From positions 176,883,351 through 176,947,350 of the forward strand of contig JBOZIK010000001.1 in the NCBI GenBank assembly GCA_051453625.1: 64,000 nt of DNA, given 5' to 3'. Each line of letters starts with the position of its first letter. Positions within the stretch are counted from its first letter, which is position 1. Positions 11,960 to 23,529 of this stretch are shown here, in pieces. The position numbers were made by a program, and so were the translations under genes. This stretch comes from Welwitschia mirabilis. Its lineage: Eukaryota; Gnetophyta; Gnetopsida; Welwitschiales. The notes beneath the pieces were generated by a model. That model was not told the DNA's origin. It made no database searches and was given only the letters and a program-made list of their open reading frames with translations.

Positions 11960-12968
11960 TTTCTAGTGCTACTACTACTGCAAGAAGTGAATGTTACCTC
12001 TAATCCAAAATCAACAAGACCTTTATTTATCTTAGATAATAATGAGGAGATCTATTTGAGCCACTTGTTGGTTGAGGAGGTATATCTTGAGGACTCACTA
12101 GATCACATGAACTTGAATCACCTAGAAGGATAAGAAGTTAAGGCTGTAAGAGTTGTGCCTTCCACAATTCGCATCCAGATAAGAGAGGACTCATCAAATG
12201 GCTTTGGTAATTTTAGAATTTCATCTTTGATCTTTGGTAGAGCTGCCTAGTCATGATACATCTTAGTGATAAGACCTCCATATGGTAGTGCTACTAAAAC
12301 CATAGATGTGTAGGAAGCCATGTTTTTCAGAATCAGTTGAGGTAGATTAAGTTGAACTCTTTGATCATATCAATACATGACATAAGCACAAAAAGGAGAT
12401 ACTTCATCCATGTTGTCAAGCTTTAGAATCATATTACTAGAGATAATATAAAAGAGTACCTTAAATATTGGCTTCAAAAATGAAATGGGAATTATAGTTC
12501 ACCATTCCTCTTATCTTTTATACAATACTTCCTTGAGCTCACTTCTGGGAAATAAACTATTCAAAACTAAAATTGAAAAGACACACACTTAGTCTACATA
12601 GTCTAATGGAAAATCAATAGCATTAAAAATCATTTCAAGATCAATCTTAATTTCAATACCATATAGATTTAAAATAAACTAATTTTTCTCATGCTAAAAA
12701 GAACCATTACAGTAAAAAATATGAAACAAATTCACCAAAGCATGTGTATGAAAGTTTAAAATATAAGTTCAACCTAACTCTTTCAACCTGGGCATGAGAT
12801 TGAAGTAATGTCTAAAGTATTCTACAAAATAACCATCTCTATAGTAAGAGGCTTCTTGTTGAAGCATTGAGTCCACATTGCCTTTGTCCTAGGAGTCATA
12901 AAAATAGGCTCTGCTTCCTTATCTTTATCTTTGTCTTTTCTTGAAATAGGGATGTTTTTCCTTGGCAT
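11960..12968 (-). pseudogene. Extra ORF between pol and 3' LTR (Copia), plant transposon-protein-like
   Basis: A frame starting at the ATG of MPRKNIPISRKDKDKDKEAE (12968) runs leftward. After a frameshift near 12830 it continues for about 300 codons in one frame, broken only by stops. Visible in order: a basic/acidic N-terminus, TPRTKAMWTQCFNKK, GYFVEYFRHYFNLMPRLKEL, GIEIKIDLEMIFNAIDFP, LKPIFKVLFYIISSNM, then LPYGGLITKMYHD. The last resembles the LPYGMLLTRIF segment of the 'putative plant transposon protein' domain (PF20167 type), which I name from memory of the family. The ORF near 51,000 shares the GI.I.I and KV.F....SN segments. Its role is unknown; env-like genes sit in this slot in SIRE elements, but I see no signal peptide or membrane anchor. 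Dead copy. Confidence 0.6.
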
Positions 12969-13439
12969 GATGAAAATGAAGAAGAAAAAGGAAAGAAATA
13001 AGCTACTAAGGAAGGAAAAATACCAAGAAAAAGGAACACTTACTTCTAAGGATTGGACCATTAAAATGCAATAAGATGAGATAAAATGAAAGGGCTACAA
13101 CTAAATTTATAGAGGCAAATGACTGAGGAGGGTTTTAGTAGAATAAAATAAAAATTCATGTCTGCTGGGTGCATGGATGTCTATCCTTTTAAGGGAGGCA
13201 CATTTGGCCTCCACTCAGCCTAATACCCACTCTTAGTTAGATGGATATCTAGACTCCTAAGAGGGTAGATGTATGAACCCCTAGAGTGATAGGAAGATCT
13301 AGCAATAAGGAGAAAAATAACAGATTTAACCAAAAACAAAAATGAAATTACAAATGACACTAAAAAGGGGAAAATAATGCTCTTAATGCACTAAAAAACT
13401 TGATAAAATGTATAAATTTAGGCTTTAAATTTAAATTAA

Positions 13440-13790
13440 AAAACATACCTCAGTTGGACATGTTCCTATACCCAACTCAATCCCTAAAAGCTCAAATCAT
13501 GCTTTTAAAAGTAGCTTGATAAACATGTCTTCAAGTTATCTATATTTTGATACATGATCACGCTAAATTATTATGGACTTGGAGATGAAAGTTCAAACCT
13601 ATTTTACTTGATTGAGTCTTTACATCTTACATGCTCCTTGACATACTTAGATTAGTTAATACCATTCCTAAGCTATAAGGCTAGAAATAAATTGATCTCT
13701 TTAAGCAAGCTTTTATGCATAGCCTTTGATAAATTAAGTGTTTGTTTATCATTGATAGTATCAAAGTTTATATGACTAGGCCTGCATTTT
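13440..13790 (-). pseudogene. Copia reverse transcriptase/RNase H tail
   Basis: The minus strand reads FDTINDKQTLNLSKAMHKS, LRNGIN and SKYVKEHV, which fit the part of Copia reverse transcriptase after the YVDD box (a block usually read as ..FG.TND.... and ..IFISQ.KYV.E). Near 13545-13440 it reads LEDMFIKLLLKA followed by FELLGIELGIGTCPTEVC, the C-terminal end of pol (LADIFTKPL...RFE.LR..LG). The polymerase catalytic boxes and most of RNase H are absent, so the junction with integrase at about 13790 marks a deletion. Confidence 0.65.
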
Positions 13791-13794
13791 TTAA

Positions 13795-14422
13795 TGGTGA
13801 TACTTTTTCTCTTCTAAATCTTTCTAAAAATATGACAAAGCTTATTAAAATCATCAGGATTAAAAATTAAAAATTCAACCCATGTATAATGAGTAAAATC
13901 ATCAACCACCACCATAAAATATCTCTTGCCACTTAAACTTTAAATTTTTATAGTCCCTACTAAATCTAGATTCAACATATCTAGAGGTCTTTTTAAGGAT
14001 ATTTCAATCTAATATTTAAAAGAATATTTCATGATTTTACCTACTTGACAATGTTTACATAAGATAGAATTTAAAAAACTAAGTTTGGGAAACCCTCTAA
14101 CTAACTCTAATTGAGAAATGGTCATTAAGTTTATGACATTTAAATGATCCATTCTTCTATGTCCAAGATGTTCTTGACTTACTTGAGTAAAATCCAATAA
14201 CTCTTTAGCATTAGACTCACCTCCTATAGAATACAAGTTTCCTATATAATGGATAGTCAAAAGCTTCTTATTGCTAGACACATTCTTTACCACACACTTA
14301 TTTTTATAAAAAATGACTACTTTCCCTTTATCATACATTTGAGAAATAATTAATAAATTATGATTAAGGCCTTTTACATACAAAACATCATCAATTTTTA
14401 TAAGCTCATATTTACAAATCAT
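13795..14422 (-). pseudogene. Copia gag-pre-integrase and N-terminal integrase core
   Basis: A 137-codon open stretch (14009-14422) holds DVLYVKGLNHNLLIISQMYD, then HLGHRRMDHLN and LVRGFPKL followed by CKHCQVGK. These are the zinc-binding H/H/C/C pattern and linker of the Copia pre-integrase domain. After a stop the core follows: LDMLNLDLVG (first catalytic Asp), then SGKRYFMVVVDDFTHYTWVE, which carries the second Asp region. The third catalytic residue (Glu) and the rest of integrase are missing. In a live element the protein inserts cDNA into the genome. The text is closest to SIRE-branch elements by my recollection. Confidence 0.85.
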
Positions 14423-14809
14423 ACCTTTTCTCTTGATGGCTACTTTTTGATTGTCACCAAAGAAAACCTCTCCTCCATCATATTTGACAAGTGTATGAAA
14501 TCATTTCTTATTACTTTTCATATTTCTTGAACATCCACGGTCTAAGAACCATCTAGGATGCTCCCTTACTTTAAGAATGATCTAAATAAGTAATCCTTTA
14601 ACAAATACCTTTTTAACCCATCTTTGGTTAATGAATGATTGATTATTCATTTCTTTTGGTTTATATAAAAACCTATCACTTGTATAATGTAAAAAAATTC
14701 CCTTTCTAATGGAATAAGAAAATCTGACATGCCTAGGTCTTCTAATAGAAACATTGAATATGGAAAGAATTTAAATTATTTAACTTTAAAGCATACCTCT
14801 TGTAATTAT

Positions 14810-15235
14810 ATTTTACCTTGTTGGACTGATATGAGGTAGTGACATTAAGTTTTGTTACATTCTTTAACTCCCTTAATAAAAGATAAGTAGTTTTATTTGC
14901 ACCTGCAAGACTTTCAGTGGACTTATCTAACTTTTTATTAGCTAAGTTAAGTTTAGTTTATAAAGACAATAATTTAGACCTTAAATCCTTATTTTTACAA
15001 GCTAAATCTTCACAAAGAAAATATAATTGTTCATAGGCCTTTTTAATATTTTATAATTTTCAAATATTACCTTTTTTTTATTAGAGATTACATGCCTATC
15101 ATTGGTAGTTGATATAAAGGCATACTCATCAGTTATGGCTAACAATCCATACTTATCTTCATCATCTTGAGATGTCTCCAAATCAAATTCTTTCTTATTG
15201 TTTCAAGTGACATTGAGGGATTTCTTTCATTTGAT
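14810..15235 (-). pseudogene. Gag-pol linker and protease region, decayed
   Basis: Between the zinc knuckle and the pre-integrase domain, where the aspartic protease should be, the minus strand is lysine- and asparagine-rich with stops. I could not find a DSG/DTG active-site motif. It belongs to the Copia element by position. Confidence 0.4.
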
Positions 15236-16135
15236 TTTAGCCTTTTGTGTGTTAGCACATTCTGCTATTGTATATCCAAAACCCTTGCACTTAAAGCATT
15301 ACAAAGGTTTCTTGTTTTTTTCAAAGTTCTTAAAATAATTTTTCTTTTCAAACTGATTCTCATTTGCATTAATCTTGTTCTATAAAGATATTTATGTTTT
15401 CTTAGAAATATTCTAAAATTTCTAACAAAAAGGACTAAATCCTCATCATCTTCTTCATTGTTGGAACCTGCTTTACATTGACTTGAATTCTTCAAGGCAA
15501 TATTATTTGTCTTAAGTTTTTTCATCATCCATAATGGTAGCTTTACATGTAATTAATGATCCTTTAAACTTTTCTAGACTCATGATATTTAGACTTTTGC
15601 TCTCTTTTATCATAGTAATCTTAGGTCTGAAACACTTGAGCAAGCTTCTTAAGATCTTTTGCATAGCACTTTGTTATAGAATATTTTTCTTAAGACCCTA
15701 CATTGTATTTATAATGCCTGTTACCTTGGTCATGTATTCAATGATAGATTTCTGTTCTTCCATCCTAATCTTTTTAAATTAAGTTATTAAAAATTGTAAC
15801 TTGGAATTTTTCACAATACTCATACCTTTATGAGTGATCTTGAGGGTATCCCAGATTTCTTTTGTAGAGGAACACTAAACTATGTGGCTATACTCCTTTG
15901 AAATAAGGGCACAAATAAGTGCATTTATTAATTTTACATTGAGCCTTACTTCCTTCTTTTTTTCATCAGACCAACATGTCAATGGAATAGTGGGTTTAAA
16001 GTGACTGCACACAACACTATCCTAGATATTTAAATCAAGAGACTTTAGAAATGTTATCATTTTAGTTTTCTAAAATAGTTTAACCCATTGAAATAAGGTG
16101 ACCTTGAGATTGAATGGCCTTCATTGGCCATAGGT
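15236..16135 (-). pseudogene. Copia gag (UBN2-type) with zinc knuckle
   Basis: Near 16120 the minus strand reads SPYFNGLNYF, the F.G.NY..W start of Copia gag. It then shows KEYSHIV, KEIWDTLKITHKGMSIVKNS, KLQFLIT, IRMEEQKSIIEYMTKVTGII and LRSLLKCFRPKITMIKESK, the usual helix order of this capsid family. The zinc knuckle at about 15290-15245 reads CFKCKGFGYTIAEC: CX2CX4HX4C with the histidine changed to tyrosine (CAT to TAT). Several stops and one frameshift occur. The capsid would package element RNA. Confidence 0.85.
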
Positions 16136-16180
16136 CCCATTGAATCACTTACAGTGGTGAAGCTCTATCAAGAGTAACCT

Positions 16181-16193
16181 TAATCTGATAACA
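16181..16193 (-). other. Primer-binding site of Copia element
   Basis: The minus strand reads TGTTATCAGATTA two bases after the 5' LTR end. The usual initiator-methionine tRNA site of plant Copia elements is TGGTATCAGAGC, so most bases fit. Confidence 0.75.
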
Positions 16194-16195
16194 GT

Positions 16196-17446
16196 TAAAA
16201 TTCCTAGATGGGGATGAATAGGAATAATAATCACTTTTAAATTTAAAACGAAATTCTAAAATGAAATTAATTATCTTACAAGTAAAATATAAGTCTAGAA
16301 AAAATTACAAAATATAAAAATAATTAGCCCACAAGATTTATAGTGGTTTAGTAATGTGTTTACTCCACTCTTCATGAAAATATAAGATGTCCTCTTTCTT
16401 GGTTCCCTTATCATTATTGAACTAATGATTTTCTAGCTGATCATTAACTCCTCCTATAACAGTGATGATTTTCCAATCTTATCATCAACCTCACACAGAG
16501 CAGTGATGATTTTCTAGGCTTATCATCAACCTCATACATAACATTGATGATTCTTTAGGCTTATCATCAACCTCTCATACTTGAAGTCTTTTAATGGGTC
16601 AGACTCAATCACATGAAGAATGGAAGAATAATGAGATGTATCTCAAGAATAGATTCAATAGTGTAGGATCTACTTTAAATGAATATACAAGATATAATCA
16701 CAAATCACCAATAGATCACCCAATATTAATTTGAGTTTGATTCAAAAAACTATATATGCCAAATAATTTGGTCCACAAAAATGGTTAACCTAACAAAATA
16801 GGTTTTATTCCTTTTATATAGAAAGGAGAAATAGTTGTTGAAGATCAACCCTAAATGATGATTCCAATGCATTTCAATTTGATATTCCAATCAAATTCAT
16901 ATTTCTAATGTGATTAAAAGACATGCCACAAGAGAATAGCCATTGAAAATCATTGCACTTTTGCTTTAAGATGATCATTTTTCTAATGGTTTAAAGGAAG
17001 GACATCTGCCTTAAGAATTGGAGACATCCTTACTCCTAAAGGAGTGGATGTCTGCCCTCAAGTAGTGCAGAAGTCTGCACTACTGGAAGTATGAGGATGT
17101 TTGCCCTCAAATGGGATAGACATTTGCACCTATCATAGGTATAGACTAGGACGAACTAAATAAAGGGAGGATGTCCGGGTTATTTAGAGTAGGGATACCG
17201 AAACCTAAGACTTGTTAATCATGTTTCTTATAAGCAGAGGGGACATTGGTCCTATTTAAATGGGGATATCCAAGCCTAAAACCTATCATAGTACAATTTA
17301 CCTATAAGAAGAGGAGATGGCTACCCTATTTTGAGTGCGAGAATCTATAAGCAAATGTTGACTTCTTAATATTACTATGATGAATGATGATCATATTTTC
17401 ACTTGAATCTCATGCTTGTTGGCATCATTAAAACCTTATACTTATA
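16196..17446 (-). repeat. Copia 5' LTR
   Basis: It is the partner of 10264-11512, beginning TAAAATTCCTAG (the terminal G of TG lost by transition) and ending TTATACTTATA on the plus strand. TATATAAAAG on the minus strand (rc of 16811-16820) is a good TATA box. The upstream half (16990-17340) has several copies of GGATGTCY/GACATCC-like words that could be promoter repeats. Confidence 0.9.
16811..16820 (-). promoter_or_regulatory. TATA box of Copia 5' LTR
   Basis: TATATAAAAG on the minus strand, at the same LTR position as CTATAAAAG in the other LTR. Confidence 0.5.
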
Positions 17447-17451
17447 GATAA

Positions 17452-20400
17452 ATGGGATACCATTCCTTAATAATCTCATACTTATAGACTTAGTTTGATG
17501 GAATTAATTGGAAATGAAAAACATGCTTTTCTTAATTTTCATTTCATTAGTTTTGTAACATGTAAATGGATAATTACACTATTCAATTACATGACCTATT
17601 CTAGTTACATTTTATTACTATGGAACATTTCATTAAATCAATTTCAAAAGTGTTTGAAATGTACATTAATCTTATCTAATAGATCCTATGATTCTTTTTT
17701 ATTTTGAATGTAATAAAATATTAGTTTTAATTTTAGTTTCACATTTACATCCTAGGATGCATTTATCTTTTACTAATATGGTATATGATAACACATGCAT
17801 TTTTACCTTTAATGAAATCTTCATTATTATATTTTATAAGATTATTTATCATCATTATTTTCTTTATAGTTATCATAATGTCTAAATATTTATCAAATTA
17901 TTCATTTCTTATTTTTTGAATGTTTACTTTTTGATTTTTTTATCTTTCTTCTTGAAGTATTTATATTTCTTCTTAAATTAAAAAAAATAATTCTTATACT
18001 TGTTTGTTTTACTTTTTATATTATAAATATAAAATTAAACATGTTTACTATTTTTATATATTTTGTTTTGATGTAGTTCTAGTTATATAGTAAGTGTAGC
18101 ATAATTTTATATGACACTAGAATTGGCATCCACAAGGATTCAAAACCAAGACATGGAGTTCCTATGTCCCTTAATATTTCCACTAAGGTAAGCATTCTTA
18201 AATACTATTTTTACATATTCTACTCCATTAATTTTTATAGTCTTTTAAGAATAAGTAATTTCACTCTATAGTTTTACACTTGCTTGTCATTTTAATTACA
18301 ATATTACTTCTTGTAATAAGGCTATTATGTTATGGAGTACAACTTGAGATTAATATATGCTTAGAGCAAGATATTAAATAATAAAGGTAAATACTAAAAT
18401 AATATAAAATTAATATCTTTGATTAATTAACATGTTTAATATTATTAACATCACTAGATAATTATCTCATTATTATTCTACTTAAAGACATACTTTCATG
18501 GCCTTTCCTATAGACCTTATAGAGGAGACAAAGTCATTAAAATTTTAACTTTCACTTTCTCTATATGATGAAATATATACATATCTTGTCATATTAAAAG
18601 AAAAACCTTACTTTAAGAAAATAAAAATATAATATGTCTCATTATGAAGGACATATTATATACCTCCATATGGAGAAATAGAAGAAATAGTAAACATAAA
18701 AATAAAGAAGTTAAAATTATTACAAATAATTTATTTAATACTTAATGAAAACATTAAAAATGAAATAATATTTTCAAAGTATAAATTCATACAAAGTATA
18801 TTCACATGTTGAATTGAAAAATAATAATAATTTTGAATTAGAGAATAATTTCATTAAAGTAAATCTTCACTTTGCATGATGCCTTCTTAAATTTTTGTAA
18901 TGTAGGAAATATTGAATTGAAAAAAATTTCATCACTAACAGTGTTAAATTACATAGTTTATAAGTTATATAAATAATTATATTCATTACAAGCAAGGTAT
19001 CATGGAGTGTGATTAAAATTAATTATATAGTAATATAATGTTATCTATTTTAATTATCCTTTATAATCACAAATAACCACATGTTATAGATTCCATGTAG
19101 AGCATGATGTTATACTACCAACCTTCTATGTCTTATTAATGTAGGATTTCGTATTACACTTATATGGCTAGAAGAATAAGTCTTATAAGTTGAATAATTA
19201 ATTTGACACATAATTTTCTCATCTAATCCATAACTCTTCTCACGTGATACATGTCATAAACTTTCTAAAAGAAATATCATGATTGAGATCCATAAAATAA
19301 TATATAAAATTATGATAGTGTTTTAGATCTTATTTGTGTAATTTTAAGGATAATACCTATCAAAATTAAAAGGGAAAAAAAGAAAAAAAAAAGCATCATT
19401 TCAATAATGAATTATGAATGTCACAAGAATGATAAATTACGTATAAGGTATAATCCTTTAAAGGATGATAACATAATTATCAAAGTAGATTCATATCTAT
19501 ACCAAATTTAGAACATATAAAACCTTGTTAAATAATATTTAACTAATAAACTCATTAATTATCCAAAATGTTTTATTTATTTATCATTTATTGTTACATC
19601 ATTAAAACTAGCAAGTTAGTATAAAGTCACATTTTCTAACATATTCATCAACTTCATAATAGAAATATCATCTATCAAAAATTAATTCTTTAGATTTACA
19701 TTACTAGGCTACTTAAAACTATTTTAAAGTTATGGTTATAGAGAATTTATTTTATTTCTAATTCCCAATAAAACAAGTTTTTTTCCCCTTTTCTCTTAAT
19801 CTATATTAATTATGTTATATTCTTATTTTTATTACATGGACTACTTTTTAACATCTAATAGTTCAGAATTATTCTTTTTGTAAGCATTATCTTATATTAT
19901 ATATTTTACTAAATTCATGATAAATGTATGAAAAGAAGAAAATGTATTAAAACCTTTGAAGATTAGCCTTGAGATGATTTAAGGACTTTTTGATATCACC
20001 TCCAAGAACCAAATTGTAGTGTTTCTATATGAGGGTATCTTACACTGGAATCTTCTAAAGTTATTAACTTTTAGGTTTTATCAGGTAGCATATAGTCTGC
20101 AGTTGATGAATGTATAAAAACAAGAAAATGTATTAAAACCTTATGCAATAATTTTGAAATGGTAATTGTACAATTAAATTTATAACTTTGAAGCTTTAAT
20201 ACTAACAACTATGTATTTCAGTGATAGAACAATAGCATAACAAAAGTTTAGACATTTATCAAAAATTGAAGAACACAGAAACCACAAGGATAAAATCCTG
20301 TCAAGCTAGAGGGTGTGACCTACGTCAATAAAATAAGAGGGTGGAGTGCTATTATCATTTGATTATTAAGAATTGAAATACTAAGATGGTGTTAAGTAGA

Positions 20401-21914
20401 AACAATAAGAAATCTGAGCACCCTATATTTTCTTTTGTTTTAATAAAGTGAAACACCTTATATATGCCTTTATTAATGAATTATGTTTATAGTTTTTTAG
20501 AAATGGATTTTCAATTAATAAATATATAATTTTTTTGATGCAATAAGGGATCACTAGGTGTGGTCTACACCTCTAAATTATCTTGATAATATTTGCAATA
20601 GTTTTGTATTCTTCTAAAACTATGGTTACTAGTATTCATCTACTGAGTTATCGATTTCTTCTAGCTATTCATCATGAATGTAATTTTAGTGAATTTGTCA
20701 ACACCTTCAATAGTTACTTGCATCTATAACTCAAGCTTTTGAGCATCTTTCAACACCAACAATACTTACAAAGGACCTTGAAAGTATCCTAAAATTATAA
20801 AGGTGTGTGGTTTCAAACCATAATTTATTTTTAGTACTTAAGTATTTATGATAATAATTGATTTCATTCTCTTGATTTTCATTTGGCTATTAGTTAAAAT
20901 GACAAGGACATGTTTAAAAGGCAAAATATTAGAGTCATTACTAAAGGAAAAATTATTATTCTAAGTAAATTTCATAATATAAAGATAACATAACTTGAAG
21001 ATACCTTTATTTTTAGCTGTTTATTATTTCTATAGCTTATATCTTATTGCACTTAAAATATTGATTCCATTTATGACAATCTAAAAAATAATGAGAAACA
21101 AGTGGTGTTAATACATCTACTACAAAATCTATATTAGGTGTAGAATATGTTACCTCACTAAAAGTACAACATGGTTCTCATATAATAAGATTAACTCCAA
21201 TTTTTAACTAAGTAAGTTGCTCAATGTCATAAATTTTTAATATAATTCAAATTATTTTATCTTAGTAAGAAATTTAAAAGTATTTTCATAGGTTATAATA
21301 ATTGAATCTCCTCTATTATCTGGAGCAAGGCCTCCTAGTAGCCAAATATGTTTAAATATGTTAAATAAAATAATTATAAATTGCATTTGAGAAAGTCTTA
21401 AAACCCATATTTAACGCCTTGATTGGTTAAATGTGATAGAAAGATAGAGATATAAAGAGAGAGAAAGAGTACTTACATTTTTCCCCAAATTTCACCTTTT
21501 ATAATTTAGTTATATTGTTACTCATGATTATTACTTTTTGTTTTTAGGTCTTGTATAAACATAACATCTTGTATAAACTAAAAATGTTACTGCAACATTG
21601 CAAGAAAGTAGTAGCATTCAAACTTAAACTCAAGACCTATAGTTTTTCTAATTAATGTCTATGTAAATAGTAGTTTTAAATTTTGGTTTTAATAGATGGA
21701 AAGGCTATAGCAAGAAATTACAACATGGGAAATTTCATCTCCATTCAAAGATGAAAGAAGATCCGTAGAGAAAAACAAGAGAAAACTAATATATCAGTTA
21801 ATTTAAAACTTAAAAAATTAAAAACTGAAAAAGAAAGAGGAAATTCAGTCTACACAGCACTCTGTGAGTCATCTAGAATAGTCTTTGAAGAGTGGAAATT
21901 CTTCTATAAATACG
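17452..21914. other. No gene seen; possible SINE fragments
   Basis: Very AT-rich. Two short frames (17495-17707, 17688-17885) have no recognisable motif. At about 18120-18200 the minus strand holds GGTTTTGAATCC (B-box-like) with an A-box-like CTTACCTTAGTGG upstream, perhaps a tRNA-derived SINE head. A weaker B-box-like word lies near 21630. I found no coding relic that I could name between 18.3 and 21.4 kb. Confidence 0.4.
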
Positions 21915-21926
21915 CATTACTTGAAA

Positions 21927-22915
21927 NNNNNNNNNNNNNNNNNNNNNNNNNNNNNNNNNNNNNNNNNNNNNNNNNNNNNNNNNNNNNNNNNNNNNNNNNN
22001 NNNNNNNNNNNNNNNNNNNNNNNNNNNNNNNNNNNNNNNNNNNNNNNNNNNNNNNNNNNNNNNNNNNNNNNNNNNNNNNNNNNNNNNNNNNNNNNNNNNN
22101 NNNNNNNNNNNNNNNNNNNNNNNNNNNNNNNNNNNNNNNNNNNNNNNNNNNNNNNNNNNNNNNNNNNNNNNNNNNNNNNNNNNNNNNNNNNNNNNNNNNN
22201 NNNNNNNNNNNNNNNNNNNNNNNNNNNNNNNNNNNNNNNNNNNNNNNNNNNNNNNNNNNNNNNNNNNNNNNNNNNNNNNNNNNNNNNNNNNNNNNNNNNN
22301 NNNNNNNNNNNNNNNNNNNNNNNNNNNNNNNNNNNNNNNNNNNNNNNNNNNNNNNNNNNNNNNNNNNNNNNNNNNNNNNNNNNNNNNNNNNNNNNNNNNN
22401 NNNNNNNNNNNNNNNNNNNNNNNNNNNNNNNNNNNNNNNNNNNNNNNNNNNNNNNNNNNNNNNNNNNNNNNNNNNNNNNNNNNNNNNNNNNNNNNNNNNN
22501 NNNNNNNNNNNNNNNNNNNNNNNNNNNNNNNNNNNNNNNNNNNNNNNNNNNNNNNNNNNNNNNNNNNNNNNNNNNNNNNNNNNNNNNNNNNNNNNNNNNN
22601 NNNNNNNNNNNNNNNNNNNNNNNNNNNNNNNNNNNNNNNNNNNNNNNNNNNNNNNNNNNNNNNNNNNNNNNNNNNNNNNNNNNNNNNNNNNNNNNNNNNN
22701 NNNNNNNNNNNNNNNNNNNNNNNNNNNNNNNNNNNNNNNNNNNNNNNNNNNNNNNNNNNNNNNNNNNNNNNNNNNNNNNNNNNNNNNNNNNNNNNNNNNN
22801 NNNNNNNNNNNNNNNNNNNNNNNNNNNNNNNNNNNNNNNNNNNNNNNNNNNNNNNNNNNNNNNNNNNNNNNNNNNNNNNNNNNNNNNNNNNNNNNNNNNN
22901 NNNNNNNNNNNNNNN
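21927..22915. other. Assembly gap (989 N)
   Basis: Unknown bases. Long frames crossing it are artefacts of N. The gap begins exactly after the proposed left terminus of the CACTA-like element. Confidence 1.
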
Positions 22916-23045
22916 CATGGTGGTCTCCACACATATAGATCCTTTTTGGAATAATGCATCACGAAAAGTGATACCTGTGCTCAGTGCTTTGGGGCACATA
23001 AGCAATGTTGATTTATCACCAAAAGCTTTGGAATAGTAGACATCG

Positions 23046-23177
23046 ATTCTCAAATGTAGAAGAATCACAATGCAGGAGAGCCAGAGAGTCAATTCTTAGA
23101 CATAGAAAAGCCACGATGCAAGAGAGCCAAAGAGTCTATTCTCAAATGTAGAAGAGCTGCGATGTAGGAAAGTCGAT
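23046..23177. repeat. 46-bp tandem repeat, nearly 3 copies
   Basis: ATTCTCAAATGTAGAAGAAT (23046), ATTCTTAGACATAGAAAAGC (23092) and ATTCTCAAATGTAGAAGAGC (23138) begin successive copies, each followed by CACRATGCARGAGAGCC or a variant. It lies inside the CACTA-like element. Confidence 0.85.
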
Positions 23178-23274
23178 TGTGTTTTATCTCGATTGTGTTT
23201 TTGACAAAAATGGATGATTCTAAAATGAGAGAAAAGGTTTAACATGCTAATAGCCAAAAGTTTGATAGTTAAGG

Positions 23275-23516
23275 ATTTAAATGTAGATATTATTTAAGGC
23301 ATTTATTAAAATAAACTCCTTCAAAACTTAACAAAGTTCTTTTAAGGTGTTTGTCTAAACAAACTTACAGTTTTTAAGGCATTTGTTTAAGTTATTTGTC
23401 TAAACAAATGCCTTTAATAAATTTCCATTATTTTATTTAAGGTTTTTATTAAATTAAATTCCTTAAAAAGATCCATATTTAAGGCATTTAGTTTAATAAA
23501 CACCTTAAAAGACAAT
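23275..23516. repeat. Subterminal palindrome array of CACTA-like element
   Basis: About five imperfect palindromes of 25-30 bp occur, such as AAGGCATTTATTAAAATAAA followed by CTCCTT, and AAGGCATTTAGTTTAATAAA followed by CACCTT. The shared core is AAGG(C/T)(A/G)TTT...AAA(T/C)(G/A)CCTT. In CACTA elements such repeats bind the transposase near each end. Confidence 0.7.
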
Positions 23517-23529
23517 ATTTCTAGTAGTA

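Larger units (their letters stand above)
10264..17446 (-). mobile_element. Copia LTR retrotransposon, complete in outline, internally deleted
   Basis: The structure is coherent on the minus strand: 5' LTR (17446-16196), primer-binding site, gag, zinc knuckle, gag-pre-integrase and integrase start, tail of reverse transcriptase/RNase H, an extra ORF, polypurine tract, 3' LTR (11512-10264). Flanks are GATAG (10259-10263) and GATAA (17447-17451), a five-base target duplication with one transition. The pre-integrase and integrase linker text resembles the SIRE/Maximus branch of Copia, whose members often have long LTRs and an extra ORF after pol. Stops and shifts occur in every domain, and the catalytic core of reverse transcriptase is missing, so the copy cannot move on its own. 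Confidence 0.9.
21915..23529. mobile_element. CACTA-like DNA transposon, non-autonomous, spanning a gap
   Basis: The right end reads ATTTCTAGTAGTA (23517-23529), the reverse of a CACTACTAGAAAT-type terminus with its last base changed. Just before the gap, CATTACTTGAAA (21915-21926) fits the left terminus with one transition from CACTACTTGAAA. Flanking triplets are ACG (21912-21914) and ATG (23530-23532), a three-base duplication with one C-to-T change, the length CACTA elements make. The 250 bases inside the right end form palindromic repeats (see 23275). No transposase is visible, but 989 bases are unknown. Confidence 0.6.

Noticed and set aside
18120-18200. Minus-strand tRNA gene or SINE
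   Set aside because: A B-box-like and a weak A-box-like word are present, but no cloverleaf, tail or target duplication was found; kept only as a remark.
20690-21200. Minus-strand LTR-element pol fragment
   Set aside because: Lysine/isoleucine-rich fragments with no diagnostic motif.
21873-23092. Several long frames of 350-390 codons across the gap
   Set aside because: Nearly all residues are N-derived; only short ends are real sequence.
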